Of a stretch of 59,811 nucleotides of DNA, positions 26,898-36,287 are shown piece by piece. The translations under genes and the position numbers were made by a program. Each line of letters begins with the position of its first letter. The first letter of the stretch is position 1. Where the stretch lies: assembly GCF_023284005.1 (NCBI RefSeq), contig NZ_JAKIKS010000020.1, forward strand, positions 1-59,811, read 5' to 3'. Under the pieces are notes generated by a model. The model saw nothing but the letters and a program-made list of their open reading frames with translations, was not told the DNA's origin and made no database searches. This DNA comes from Shewanella surugensis. GTDB taxonomy: Bacteria; Pseudomonadota; Gammaproteobacteria; Enterobacterales; Shewanellaceae.

Positions 26898-29039
26898 TTA
26901 GGTATTCATACTCTGTATGACCTTATCGGGGAAGCCAAAATATTTTTGGCTTCCGTCGGTGTCGAGTAATAAACAATTGCTCGATGCAGCGATAAAGTGT
27001 CGGCTATTGGTGGTATAAATGACGGTAGAGTGAGCGAGTTTATCTGATAGCAATTTATTCATGTAGGTAATATGCTCTTCCTCTACGCCACAAAAAGGCT
27101 CATCGATGATAATAATTTGTGCATCACATGCGCCTACACCTAAGGCTAATCTAATAGACTGTTGCTTACTACTGGATAGTTGTTGAATAAATTCGTTATC
27201 AAGTATAGTGTCAAGACCTTGAGGAAGATAAGTATTTAAGTCGAGAGAATTGATAATGTCTTGCATTTGTTCGCGGGTGATCATGCCATTATGTAAAATG
27301 AAATTAGAAGCTAAGCTTCCTTCAAAAAGCCTGAGTTCAAAAGGAATGTAATTAATGGCTTTTCTATAGCGATAATTATTGAACTGTTTTATGTTATACC
27401 CATCCATATAAACAACGCCTTGGTATTTATCTTCTAAGCCTGAGAGAATAGACAATAAGGTTGTTTTTCCGGATCCAGAGGGACCGACAATGGAGATTTT
27501 ATCACCCATCGTAAATGTAAAGCCAAGGTTCGTCAGACCTGTTGCAGCGTGTAAATGACGATGAGTCAGTCCACTGACAGTAATTTCGCCATTAAATGTG
27601 CGGATAGGCGGACTTTTTTCAAGTGAAGTTTGATCATCATTTAATGACATGAGTGCATTGATTTGTTTTGCTGATGATTGAATGGATTTAAATTTAACGA
27701 TGGAGTTATAAATGCCCATGATCGGGCTAAGGGCCTTCCATACCAGAATAACGATAGCGAGCATTGCACCTACGTCAGATGTGCCATCCATAACGCCTAA
27801 GACCGCTGTGACAATACTGGCTGTCCCAATTGTTTGTATTAATGCTTGACCCATTCCTTGTACTTTGCTGTTAGTGACAGAAACATTTTCTCCATCTTCT
27901 AAACTTTGGGAATGTGCAGCAGAGAAACGAGACTGAGTGATCCGTAATAAAGGGAGCCCTTGCATACTGCCCACTCCCCTTAATAGCTCATTCCATTGAT
28001 AAGATACCATGGTATTAGCACGTGAACTTTTAGAGGTTGCATGAACGTATAAATAACGTGCATAAATGCAAAAGAACAACATTATCACGATGCCTATTAA
28101 TACCGTCAATGCAGCGGCTCCGGATAAAAGGGTAATAGCGAGAATGAAGACAATAACGAATGGCATATCAAAGTAGCTAAGCGTCGACTCTGCTGTGACG
28201 AGTTTTCTAAATTGATCAATATCCCTTAAACGGGCTAATTGGCTGGAAACCCCTGCTGAGGATGTCATTGGATAGGGAAGCCAAAGTAATTTTCCGATGA
28301 CATTTTTAGAGATGTGAAGTGCAAGATCTTTACCTGATGTTGTTAATATATTCATCCGCATTCGTTTGAAAAAGAATTCCGCGATAGCAAGTGAGATAGC
28401 AAAACTCCCTAACCAATATAGGGTGCTGACTGAATCAGAAGTGAGAGCGAAGCTATAGACACTCATGATAAAGAAGGGTTGGAGAGCACCTAATATATTA
28501 ACAATAAAACTTAGTAAAATTAGACTCTTAAATTCATTATTGTACCGATGAAAGGCATACTTTATCCAATTTGATTTATCCTGTGATTCAGGTGATGGTT
28601 CTCTGAAAATTTTTGAGTACTCAGAAATAACACATGCAGTGCAAGGAATAGCATCAAGTGAATGTTCTATTAAGGTATTATTAATATAATCAAATAAATA
28701 TGCGGTTTCATTTTCAATATTTACGAGGATCCCTGAAACATTCTGAAAGGCAATAAAGGCAGGGAAAGGAATGTTATTTAATTCTTTCATATGTTTTAGG
28801 TTTATGATGTTGCATTGATACCCTAAACGTATGAGTGTTTCTTTAAACGAATCGATGTCATTATGGGTTGGAATAAAGGCATCAGATAAAATATCTGGAG
28901 TCCCTTCCCATTGTAAAGTAATTAAACTATAGGCAATACCTTTTATCAATGGTGATTGGCTATACCGAGCATGCATTTTTGGACTTTCAAAATCGTTTAG
29001 ACGCTGTCCTATATTTCCAAAGTCGATAAGAATACTCAT
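26898..29039 (-). CDS. Type I secretion ABC transporter with C39-like domain and degenerate ATPase motifs
   Basis: A 713-residue ABC exporter half-transporter, last in the secretion operon. Residues 1-150 resemble a C39-like domain without the catalytic Cys-His pair, as in transporters of large adhesins. Membrane helices span about 170-440. The nucleotide-binding domain has an intact Walker A (GPSGSGKT, 519-526) and Walker B with Glu (IIIIDEP, Asp646-Glu647). The signature is LSSSKQQ instead of LSGGQ, the Q-loop position is Phe (YIPFE), and the switch histidine is replaced (YTTNSRH). It starts 1 bp after the 527-residue half-transporter ends, preceded by AAAGGAT. They probably form a heterodimer. 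Confidence 0.88.
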   Translation of the reverse strand: MSILIDFGNIGQRLNDFESPKMHARYSQSPLIKGIAYSLITLQWEGTPDILSDAFIPTHNDIDSFKETLIRLGYQCNIINLKHMKELNNIPFPAFIAFQNVSGILVNIENETAYLFDYINNTLIEHSLDAIPCTACVISEYSKIFREPSPESQDKSNWIKYAFHRYNNEFKSLILLSFIVNILGALQPFFIMSVYSFALTSDSVSTLYWLGSFAISLAIAEFFFKRMRMNILTTSGKDLALHISKNVIGKLLWLPYPMTSSAGVSSQLARLRDIDQFRKLVTAESTLSYFDMPFVIVFILAITLLSGAAALTVLIGIVIMLFFCIYARYLYVHATSKSSRANTMVSYQWNELLRGVGSMQGLPLLRITQSRFSAAHSQSLEDGENVSVTNSKVQGMGQALIQTIGTASIVTAVLGVMDGTSDVGAMLAIVILVWKALSPIMGIYNSIVKFKSIQSSAKQINALMSLNDDQTSLEKSPPIRTFNGEITVSGLTHRHLHAATGLTNLGFTFTMGDKISIVGPSGSGKTTLLSILSGLEDKYQGVVYMDGYNIKQFNNYRYRKAINYIPFELRLFEGSLASNFILHNGMITREQMQDIINSLDLNTYLPQGLDTILDNEFIQQLSSSKQQSIRLALGVGACDAQIIIIDEPFCGVEEEHITYMNKLLSDKLAHSTVIYTTNSRHFIAASSNCLLLDTDGSQKYFGFPDKVIQSMNT

Positions 29040-29040
29040 A

Positions 29041-30624
29041 TTAATATCCTTTTATAATATGAATGTACTGCGTGGATGGATCACGATAACTAAATTTGTT
29101 GGAAATAATGATAAAAATAAGATTGCTTTTTTTAGATAATATGGTTGAGGACAACATTTTCTCAAATACCATATCATGGATCGTATCAATATCATCCAGT
29201 ATAATGATAGATTTGTTACTGAGTAATGCTCTGATGATTAAAAGTGAGTAATTCACTTTTCGAGAGAATGGATGTTGTTGGTTTCCTGATATGAGTGTGT
29301 AGAAACCATTTTTTAATGCATCTATCTCACTTTTTATCAATAAGTTTTCACACAGGGCGAATGCGGCGTCATTTAAGTGATGCCTAAAGCAAGTTAGGTT
29401 ATCAATGATGCTTCCTTCTATGAGGGCACTTTTATTATCGATTTTAATCGATTTATCTTTCCAAGTATTGTAATCGAGGGAAGACAATAATTTGTCATCA
29501 ATGGTTATTTTTATGTCACTATCGATTATTTCCATTGTTAAACATTGAGTTAAATACGACTTACCGGAGTCTGCTGAACCATGTAGGATATATAAATTCC
29601 CTTTTGTTAAGGAAAGTATTTTGTCATTATTTAAAGAGAGTAAAACGTTATTGACACTAAACTCTTTTATATTGATTGATTTTTCATTAGTGAGATAAAA
29701 AAGAGCGCTTATTCTAGCAATATTGAGTTTATTTACTTTCCATCGACTCAGTGTTCGGATGACCTGTTGATAGGGAGAAAAATAGCGATTGGTTAATAGA
29801 ATGACTGCTGCCATTACCCCTTGGCTGATCTCCTGAGCGATAACGGATAGCGCTAAGATCACCACGACGGCGGCAATCGATAACTGCTGTATAAAGGATA
29901 GAATGAGCCCTAGCATAGAATCGAGTTTTTCAAATGCAATACTTTGATCTTCTCTTTCATTTATCATGACATTCATGAGACTTTCTATTCGGTATTCCAT
30001 GGTTCTACTTTTTATATCCAGAGGGCTTGAGACAATTTCAATAATTTTAGAATTAGTCCTTCCTTCTATGTCTGATCGTTTTTCAAGTACTTTAACTTTT
30101 TTCGTTGATATAGTGATAGCAGAAATAATTAAAATTAAGGATGATATTAATAATAAGGTACCTGATCCAATATTAATGACTCCAATGATAAGAATAGTAA
30201 TGATGCATGTTAATGTGTTGATGACAGCTTTTACAGATTCTCCACCAAAAAAACTTTTTAACTCTGGAATGATCGATATTCGTTCTAAATATTCACCAGG
30301 AGAATATTTTTTATACTTGTGAATATCAGAGTAACAAATATCTTTAAAAATCTTATTGGTTAAGTCGCTGTCAAAGTATTTCATGACTAAAGATGTAATC
30401 ATCTCTTCTTTATTTTTAAGGTAATAATCAAAATAAATAGCTATTATAATGATAAATGATAATAGAAAGAGTGAGTCCTTAGACTGGTTTGGCAAAATAC
30501 GATCGAAAATTATCAATATAGAAAAAGGAAGGGCTAAACCTAGAAACGTGGTTATTATTGTCGAAACGAATAAATAAAACTTATCTGCAGTGCTTATATT
30601 TCGAGTGAACTTCTCTGATCTCAT
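29041..30624 (-). CDS. Second ABC exporter half-transporter, strongly degenerate nucleotide-binding domain
   Basis: A 527-residue ABC transporter lacking the C39-like domain; membrane helices begin at residue 15. Walker A (GSADSGKS, 349-356) is intact. Walker B ends LDD (Asp477-Asp478), so the catalytic Glu is Asp. The signature region reads PFSRKVNYS, far from LSGGQ. The switch histidine position is Asn (IISNKF, Asn509). This pattern suggests weak or no ATP hydrolysis, or a regulatory role in a heterodimer with the 713-residue partner. GAGGAT precedes the ATG. It lies 13 bp after the outer-membrane component gene. Substrate is presumably the divergent 2216-residue protein. Confidence 0.85.
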   Translation of the reverse strand: MRSEKFTRNISTADKFYLFVSTIITTFLGLALPFSILIIFDRILPNQSKDSLFLLSFIIIIAIYFDYYLKNKEEMITSLVMKYFDSDLTNKIFKDICYSDIHKYKKYSPGEYLERISIIPELKSFFGGESVKAVINTLTCIITILIIGVINIGSGTLLLISSLILIISAITISTKKVKVLEKRSDIEGRTNSKIIEIVSSPLDIKSRTMEYRIESLMNVMINEREDQSIAFEKLDSMLGLILSFIQQLSIAAVVVILALSVIAQEISQGVMAAVILLTNRYFSPYQQVIRTLSRWKVNKLNIARISALFYLTNEKSINIKEFSVNNVLLSLNNDKILSLTKGNLYILHGSADSGKSYLTQCLTMEIIDSDIKITIDDKLLSSLDYNTWKDKSIKIDNKSALIEGSIIDNLTCFRHHLNDAAFALCENLLIKSEIDALKNGFYTLISGNQQHPFSRKVNYSLLIIRALLSNKSIIILDDIDTIHDMVFEKMLSSTILSKKSNLIFIIISNKFSYRDPSTQYIHIIKGY

Positions 30625-30637
30625 ATTGTATCCTCAT

Positions 30638-32008
30638 CTATTTAATTAAATGGAGTGGAATAGGAGATGAAGATAAATCATCAGTAAGCGGCACCATATC
30701 ATTCATAATACTTTTAATTGAGTGGGTGTTAAGTAGGCCAACAGTTTTGTTTAAGTTAATAATTTCAATTATATAGTTGTATCTTGCACTTTCATAATCC
30801 CTAATGCTATTAAAAAGTTTACTTTCTGCTGAAAGTAAATCTGTAATTGTTCTTGTTCCTAGCTTATGTGCTTTTTTTATTCCATTATAGGATGCGTAAT
30901 TAGCTTTAATAATTAAGCTGTAACTGTCTAAAGATCGAGAAAAGTCATTTATGTTAGCGATATAGTTATTGAATGATTGTAAGCTATCTTCTCCAGATTT
31001 TATGAGATCTAAGTGTGTTTTCTCATATCCAATTTTATTTTTTCTATAGGTATATAGGTCGCTTCCACCTGTTGATAAAGGAAGGTGGAAATTGAGAGAG
31101 TATACAATAGACTCATTAATGCCAAAGTCGGGTGGACTGTTAGAGGAAGGATTGTTGCTATTGTCTTTACGGTAGCTAACATCGCCTGTTAGTGTAGGGC
31201 TAAACTCTGCTTGTGTCTCTCTAATGTTTTGTTTACTCTGATTTAATTGTTTTTTTGAAATTAAAATGCTGGTATTGAGTTCGTACATGGCATTCTTTAG
31301 GAAAATTTTTTTAGGTTCTTTAATTTGAGGGAATGTGGTCAGTTTATTTAAGTCGAAAGTAGGTGTTTTATTGATTTGTAGTATGTTATTTAGGTCATTT
31401 AATATAACTTGTCTTTCTTTTTTTAAGGTGAATAGTTTGTTTCGTATGTTTTCCTTTTGAGCAATGACTTCATAGATTTCGTTTTTTGCTGTATTCCCTA
31501 ATTGAATATTTCTTTGCATTTTCTTAAACCTTGACTTAGATGAGGAAAACTCTGATTCTGTTGCTTTAATTTGTGAGCGGTTTTTTAAAAAGTCAAAGTA
31601 TTTTGTTGCAGCTTGCTTGATCACTTCTTGTTCCGTTTGTACTGTTTGGAGGTGACTAATATCAACATCAATTTGGGTGGATTTTATCGTGTAAATATCA
31701 TTAAGATTAAAAATATTTTGGCTTAATGAAAGACTATAGCTATTAGAATTGTAATCATTAGTAATATGTTGATCTGTTGTTTGAAATTCTTTATTTTCAT
31801 TCCAAGTGGTATCAGCATTCAGTGATAAACTGGGTAAAAATTTAGAACGATGAATATCGATATCATATCGATTGGCTTCATAATCTTTTTTGGCACTTTT
31901 TAGAGACAAATTGTTATCAATTGCAATATTAACAATATCAATTAAACTCGATGCTTCGATAGGGATTGAAAATACAGTGAATACAGTGATGATGAACGTT
32001 GTTTTCAT
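30638..32008 (-). CDS. TolC-family outer-membrane protein of the type I secretion system
   Basis: A 456-residue outer-membrane efflux protein that would form the channel of a type I secretion system. It has a signal peptide (MKTTFIITVFTVFSIPIEAS) and two repeated halves rich in coiled coil. TolC-like stretches include LPSLSLNADTTW, IYEVIAQKENIRNKL, LGTRTITDLLSAESKLFNS and a late YNYIIEIINLNKTVG. I chose ATG at 32008, which has an AAGGG ribosome binding site, gives a clean signal peptide and follows the upstream stop by 1 bp. An ATG at 32029 would overlap that gene and lacks a ribosome binding site. Confidence 0.9.
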   Translation of the reverse strand: MKTTFIITVFTVFSIPIEASSLIDIVNIAIDNNLSLKSAKKDYEANRYDIDIHRSKFLPSLSLNADTTWNENKEFQTTDQHITNDYNSNSYSLSLSQNIFNLNDIYTIKSTQIDVDISHLQTVQTEQEVIKQAATKYFDFLKNRSQIKATESEFSSSKSRFKKMQRNIQLGNTAKNEIYEVIAQKENIRNKLFTLKKERQVILNDLNNILQINKTPTFDLNKLTTFPQIKEPKKIFLKNAMYELNTSILISKKQLNQSKQNIRETQAEFSPTLTGDVSYRKDNSNNPSSNSPPDFGINESIVYSLNFHLPLSTGGSDLYTYRKNKIGYEKTHLDLIKSGEDSLQSFNNYIANINDFSRSLDSYSLIIKANYASYNGIKKAHKLGTRTITDLLSAESKLFNSIRDYESARYNYIIEIINLNKTVGLLNTHSIKSIMNDMVPLTDDLSSSPIPLHLIK

Positions 32009-32009
32009 C

Positions 32010-34208
32010 TTATGAAACCCTTTTGTCATTGATATAAATATATTTTTTTATAGTTTTCAATATCTCATCACTTTTATAAGGTTTACTTATGACATAGTTC
32101 ATTCCGGCTTCTAAACAGACCTTATGTTCTGATTTACTGGTCAGTGCAGTGGCACCAATAATGATTGATGGTATGATTGTTTTGTTTTGTTTTTCGTATT
32201 GACGAATGAGTTTAGTGGCTTGTATTCCTCCCATGCCCGGCATAATGCAGTCCATAAAAATGATATCGATTTGTTTACTCTTAACTGCATTAACGGCTTC
32301 TAAACCACCATTAACTATTTCGGCATCATATTCGGATTGTTGTAGGATTTTTTTGAGTATAAACTGTTGTATACGATCATCTTCAACAATCAAGAATTGA
32401 TGATTGACTTCTTCTTTTTCTTCTTCTATTTCAATTGCACTGACGACTTGCGGGATAAAATCATCGGGGATAATAGGGGTGTAAAATATATGATCGACAT
32501 AAGGGGCTGAATTTTTAGCGACCTCATTAGAGGAGACGGTTAATAGCAGTTTTGTTTGTTTTTCCTTTGATATTTTTCCATATAATGTTTTACAAAATGA
32601 AGTAAGCTGGATCCCTTCAATAGTATCAGTAATGATAATGGCGTCATACAATGCTAGTGTCGAAATTGATTTAAAGATATCATTAGGGGAGCGTGCAATT
32701 TTTACTCTTGCTCCGTGTGATATAAAAATATTTGACATGATATTAATTCTTAGCTCAGAGTCTGCGCAGATCAGGAAAAATTTACCTTTTAATAAAGGTG
32801 TTTTTTTACTATAAGATATCGGTGTTACACTCATTTTTGTTTCGAATTTTTGTTGCTTTCCAGATTGATACCAACAGGTACTAAATGAGCTGACTTTATC
32901 AAGAATTGACATTGACCATTCATCATTTTTCATGGCATTAACTTGTGTTTTATCCCAATGTAAATGATCTATTTTTTTGATATTCACATTTAAGGTCGTT
33001 AAAAAAATGAGTTCTATAATGACCATCGATTCTGCAATATCCGATGCTGTTTGGCTATCGACTCGGATGAGAATATTATTATTGTTTTGAGCACTAATAG
33101 CATTGGATAATTGTAAAAATAAAATCCAGAATAATTTTGTTGGATTTCCAATCAGTTCATTGGGTAAGTTATTCTTGATGTCACATTCTATGTTGAAAAT
33201 TTTACTGTTATTTTTATTACTTAGATGGATAATTATTTCAGTTAATAAATGAATGAAAGAATAGTGTTCCGTCTTTTCTTTTATCCCTTGAGAGAATAGT
33301 TCATTATAGTTTTCTGCGAGGTTTGATAGTGTTGTCGTTGCGATAGTGACATCTCTTGCTAGATCAACTGAGTTATCATCATGTTCATGCACCAGTAATT
33401 GTATGCCTCCTTTTATGATATTAGTGATCCCCCTTATTTCATAACCTATCATAGAGTAGAGCTGCTGAGATAGATCGGTATTACGTTTGCTACTCTCTAC
33501 TTTGCAATGTAACTCTTTGAGTTTTGAGTAAATTTTTCTTTCTTGTCGGCTGATGTTTAAATCGTTAAGAATTGACTTTGATGAGTTCGAATTCAAATCA
33601 TCAATAATAGATAATACCTTTTTTAAATCATTGATTTTTTCATTTATACGATAGGTTAGTTTCTTGTTTTTTAATTCAATTGAAAACATAAAGTACAAGG
33701 ATGATGATAAAATAAATATAATGAATAATATTATCATTATGCTTTTGTTTTTATTTTTATAATTAACTTCAATTTTCATTTTTGATATTATATTGTTGTG
33801 TTTTTTTTGCATCTCAATAAGAACGGGTATTAAGTTTCTTATTGTATCTGTTTTTGAAGGGACAGTTATATATTTGTCTAATATAATATTGAGTTTAGAG
33901 TATTCAGTTGCACCTACTAAGCTAATGGATTGTTTGTCTCTTGATGCCATTAATTTGAAATTATTGAGTCTTTTCTTTATTGACATTATCTGACTGTCGT
34001 CTTTTAAACAAGGATTTTCTTGGCATGCAGTGAGCGTTAGTAATAAGTTTTCTGTATCTAAAATTAACTCATTTGATTTTTGTAACAAGGACAATGTTAA
34101 ATTGTTTTTGGTGTTATTTTCAAATAATATAATAGAGGTAATAACAAGGAGAATACTCGAAACAAGCAATACTATTGATGTATAGATAAAATGATTAGAT
34201 GTTTTCAT
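32010..34208 (-). CDS. Membrane-bound pseudo-histidine kinase with pseudo-receiver and receiver domains
   Basis: A 732-residue protein shaped like a hybrid sensor kinase. Membrane helices at about 10-29 and 156-176 flank a periplasmic sensor region. A HisKA-like helix follows, but the phosphoacceptor histidine is Tyr256 (IGYEIRG in place of SHELRT). In the ATPase-like region an N-box remnant survives (LQLSNAIS), but the glycine boxes are gone. Residues 475-590 look like a degenerate receiver. Residues 604-722 are a full receiver with Asp610, Asp611, phosphorylatable Asp653 (FMDCIMPGMGG) and Lys709. So it probably cannot phosphorylate itself and may act with the Hpt protein of the same operon. 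AAAGGTAAC precedes the ATG. Confidence 0.85.
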   Translation of the reverse strand: MKTSNHFIYTSIVLLVSSILLVITSIILFENNTKNNLTLSLLQKSNELILDTENLLLTLTACQENPCLKDDSQIMSIKKRLNNFKLMASRDKQSISLVGATEYSKLNIILDKYITVPSKTDTIRNLIPVLIEMQKKHNNIISKMKIEVNYKNKNKSIMIILFIIFILSSSLYFMFSIELKNKKLTYRINEKINDLKKVLSIIDDLNSNSSKSILNDLNISRQERKIYSKLKELHCKVESSKRNTDLSQQLYSMIGYEIRGITNIIKGGIQLLVHEHDDNSVDLARDVTIATTTLSNLAENYNELFSQGIKEKTEHYSFIHLLTEIIIHLSNKNNSKIFNIECDIKNNLPNELIGNPTKLFWILFLQLSNAISAQNNNNILIRVDSQTASDIAESMVIIELIFLTTLNVNIKKIDHLHWDKTQVNAMKNDEWSMSILDKVSSFSTCWYQSGKQQKFETKMSVTPISYSKKTPLLKGKFFLICADSELRINIMSNIFISHGARVKIARSPNDIFKSISTLALYDAIIITDTIEGIQLTSFCKTLYGKISKEKQTKLLLTVSSNEVAKNSAPYVDHIFYTPIIPDDFIPQVVSAIEIEEEKEEVNHQFLIVEDDRIQQFILKKILQQSEYDAEIVNGGLEAVNAVKSKQIDIIFMDCIMPGMGGIQATKLIRQYEKQNKTIIPSIIIGATALTSKSEHKVCLEAGMNYVISKPYKSDEILKTIKKYIYINDKRVS

Positions 34209-34211
34209 ATG

Positions 34212-35546
34212 TTACCTTTCATCAAAGGTATCTTCAATGGCGGACATGATAGGTTTTACTGCATAGTCAAGAACGGTTCTAGAACCTGTCTTTATTTCAG
34301 CAGTAAATTCCATATAGGGTGATAAATTATATTTTATACCAGATCTCTCCAAGTAGGATTGGTTAATGGTAATGTTGGCGAGATAAAACTCTGATTCTTT
34401 TTCTTCATATGAAGAACGACTAATGGATGAAATTACAGCTGACAAACCACCGTATTTAGCCGAGTTATAAGTATCAAACTTTAGTTTAACCTCTTGTCCT
34501 ACTTCGACAAACCCCATATCTTTTCTTGGGATTTTGGCTTCGCCATGCAAGGTGTTTTTTAATGGAGCAATATCGGCAATACTTTCTCCTGGAGGGATCA
34601 CTGCCGATTTAAAATTGAAATGAATTTTATCAATCACGCCATCAACAGGGGAGTAAACTACGAGTCTGTCGACTTTATCTGACAGCTGAGGTTTCTGTGC
34701 TTTTTTTATTTGCAGCTGTTTTGCATGTTCATTTATTTTGGATTGATATTCAGCATTCCGGTTAGAGATCAAATCCGTTAACTGTTTCGTTAATCTTTTT
34801 TGCTGAAATGTCTCATTAAGTGCCGCTTCTTCAAGGTTTTCAATTTCTCTCAGCATATTCATCTCTTGCACTTGCATGTTGAGTACATCGACATAGGAGG
34901 CCATTTCTTCTTCATGTAAAGTTTGCTTGATTGAAAGTTGTTTTCTTATGAGTGTGAGTTGCTTTTGGGAACTGCGAATTCGAGACTGCATAGAGTTGAG
35001 GAGTTTTTCTTTGTGGTCTATATCATGAGTGATTAACCCTTGATTAGAATTGTTTTTATTGAACTCAGACTGCCATTTTTTTTGATAGTTTCTTACAACA
35101 TCAGCATATTGACTGTATTGAGAAAAATCAGGAGGAAGCATATTGGATAAAGCACGATAGGTAATTAATGCTAATTCGAGCTCAATGATTTCAAGAAGGG
35201 TGGTATTGAGTGTGGAGTTTCTTTCTAACGATTTAAGTTTAGCGATAGCTTGGCCCTCATAAACGGTATCACCTTGTGAAACCATGAGTTGTTCTAAAAT
35301 ACCTCCTTCTAGGTGTTGCACTTTCTCTATGTCTGAATCGAGAAGTAACTCTCCTCTTGCTGACACGATAATATCGAGTTCTGCTTGTGAAGCTAGAATT
35401 ATGAGCATAATTATAGCTATAAATGCAAAGAGTAATGATTTATGCGTGCTTGTCATTACACTTTGAATTCGTATATGGTCGGGCATTTCATTGAGGTGGT
35501 TTGATTGAGTCAGCGCTTTTTTTATATGTTTTTCTATTTCACTCAT
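34212..35546 (-). CDS. HlyD-family periplasmic adaptor of the type I secretion system
   Basis: A 444-residue membrane fusion protein. One N-terminal membrane helix (about 37-53) is followed by a lipoyl half-motif (KVQHLEGGILEQLMVSQGDTV), a long coiled coil (about 130-280), and the second lipoyl half (VYSPVDGVIDKIHF) with a beta-barrel (VGQEVKLKFDTYN). This is the layout of HlyD/LapC adaptors bridging an ABC exporter and TolC. It is second in the operon, 27 bp after the Hpt gene and 3 bp before the pseudokinase gene, so the adaptor and the signalling protein are made together. Confidence 0.93.
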   Translation of the reverse strand: MSEIEKHIKKALTQSNHLNEMPDHIRIQSVMTSTHKSLLFAFIAIIMLIILASQAELDIIVSARGELLLDSDIEKVQHLEGGILEQLMVSQGDTVYEGQAIAKLKSLERNSTLNTTLLEIIELELALITYRALSNMLPPDFSQYSQYADVVRNYQKKWQSEFNKNNSNQGLITHDIDHKEKLLNSMQSRIRSSQKQLTLIRKQLSIKQTLHEEEMASYVDVLNMQVQEMNMLREIENLEEAALNETFQQKRLTKQLTDLISNRNAEYQSKINEHAKQLQIKKAQKPQLSDKVDRLVVYSPVDGVIDKIHFNFKSAVIPPGESIADIAPLKNTLHGEAKIPRKDMGFVEVGQEVKLKFDTYNSAKYGGLSAVISSISRSSYEEKESEFYLANITINQSYLERSGIKYNLSPYMEFTAEIKTGSRTVLDYAVKPIMSAIEDTFDER

Positions 35547-35573
35547 CTCAGATACCTACCTTGAGAGCTTAGA

Positions 35574-35903
35574 TCAACTCATTATTATTTTATCAATTTG
35601 ATTATTAAGATCTTCAATTTTATCACAAGCGGATTCAATAATATCTGAAGGGGGAGTTTCTCCTGACTTTGAGGTATTTTCGATTTTTTCGAGTAAATCG
35701 CATATATCTTGCTCAAAAAAATTTGAGATTACTCCTTTTAATGAATGAGTTAGATGAAATAATTCATCTAAATTATTATTTTCATAGCATGATTTTATTT
35801 TTATAATATCCTCACCATGCTCTTCTTTATACATGTTGAGGATGATGTTAACCATATCGGTGTCATTGTCTAATGTGTCTAAAAACTGTTGATAATGTTC
35901 CAT
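35574..35903 (-). CDS. Stand-alone Hpt (histidine phosphotransfer) protein
   Basis: A 109-residue helical protein with the Hpt signature LFHLTHSLKGVISNFF, in which His53 is the phosphoacceptor. It is nearly all one Hpt domain, with no output region. It is the first gene of the secretion operon, preceded by a strong AAGGAAG ribosome binding site. Its partner could be the receiver at the C-terminus of the pseudokinase encoded two genes downstream. Since that protein lacks a phosphoacceptor His, phosphate would have to come from another kinase. Confidence 0.87.
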   Translation of the reverse strand: MEHYQQFLDTLDNDTDMVNIILNMYKEEHGEDIIKIKSCYENNNLDELFHLTHSLKGVISNFFEQDICDLLEKIENTSKSGETPPSDIIESACDKIEDLNNQIDKIIMS

Positions 35904-36287
35904 AATGCTTCCTTGGTTTAAAATTATGGATGAAAAAATGACATTCTGATTCTTATTGCTTCTATATACTGTAGACCAATAAGTTAAAACTTGTTATTTG
36001 TGACATTGATTTTTAGGTTTTAATTGAGATTTAACAGTGAGCTATATTAAGAGTGTGAATGTCTATTCTGACTTCAGTCTTGCATTATTGACCTATCTCT
36101 TAGGATTTTTAAGAGGGCGTTATTTAACGCCACAAACTACATTATTTATCAGATACACCTTTTCGCTACTGAATATATATTTTTCTTTCTGATAAATAAT
36201 CCAGTTTAATGCCCATTAAGCTTGTAATTCATATCATCCTAGTCTTTGCTTAAAACCATAAAATAGTATTTGCATGGAGGCGATATA
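35904..36287. promoter_or_regulatory. Divergent control region of the secretion operon and the repeat-protein gene
   Basis: A 384-bp A+T-rich region between two divergent units. It has a 12-bp perfect inverted repeat, 36142-36153 with 36189-36200, around a 35-bp spacer. It also has a G+C hairpin GGCGTT (36116-36121) / AACGCC (36127-36132). Promoters could not be placed with confidence. The inverted repeat is a candidate binding site for a shared regulator. Confidence 0.6.
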
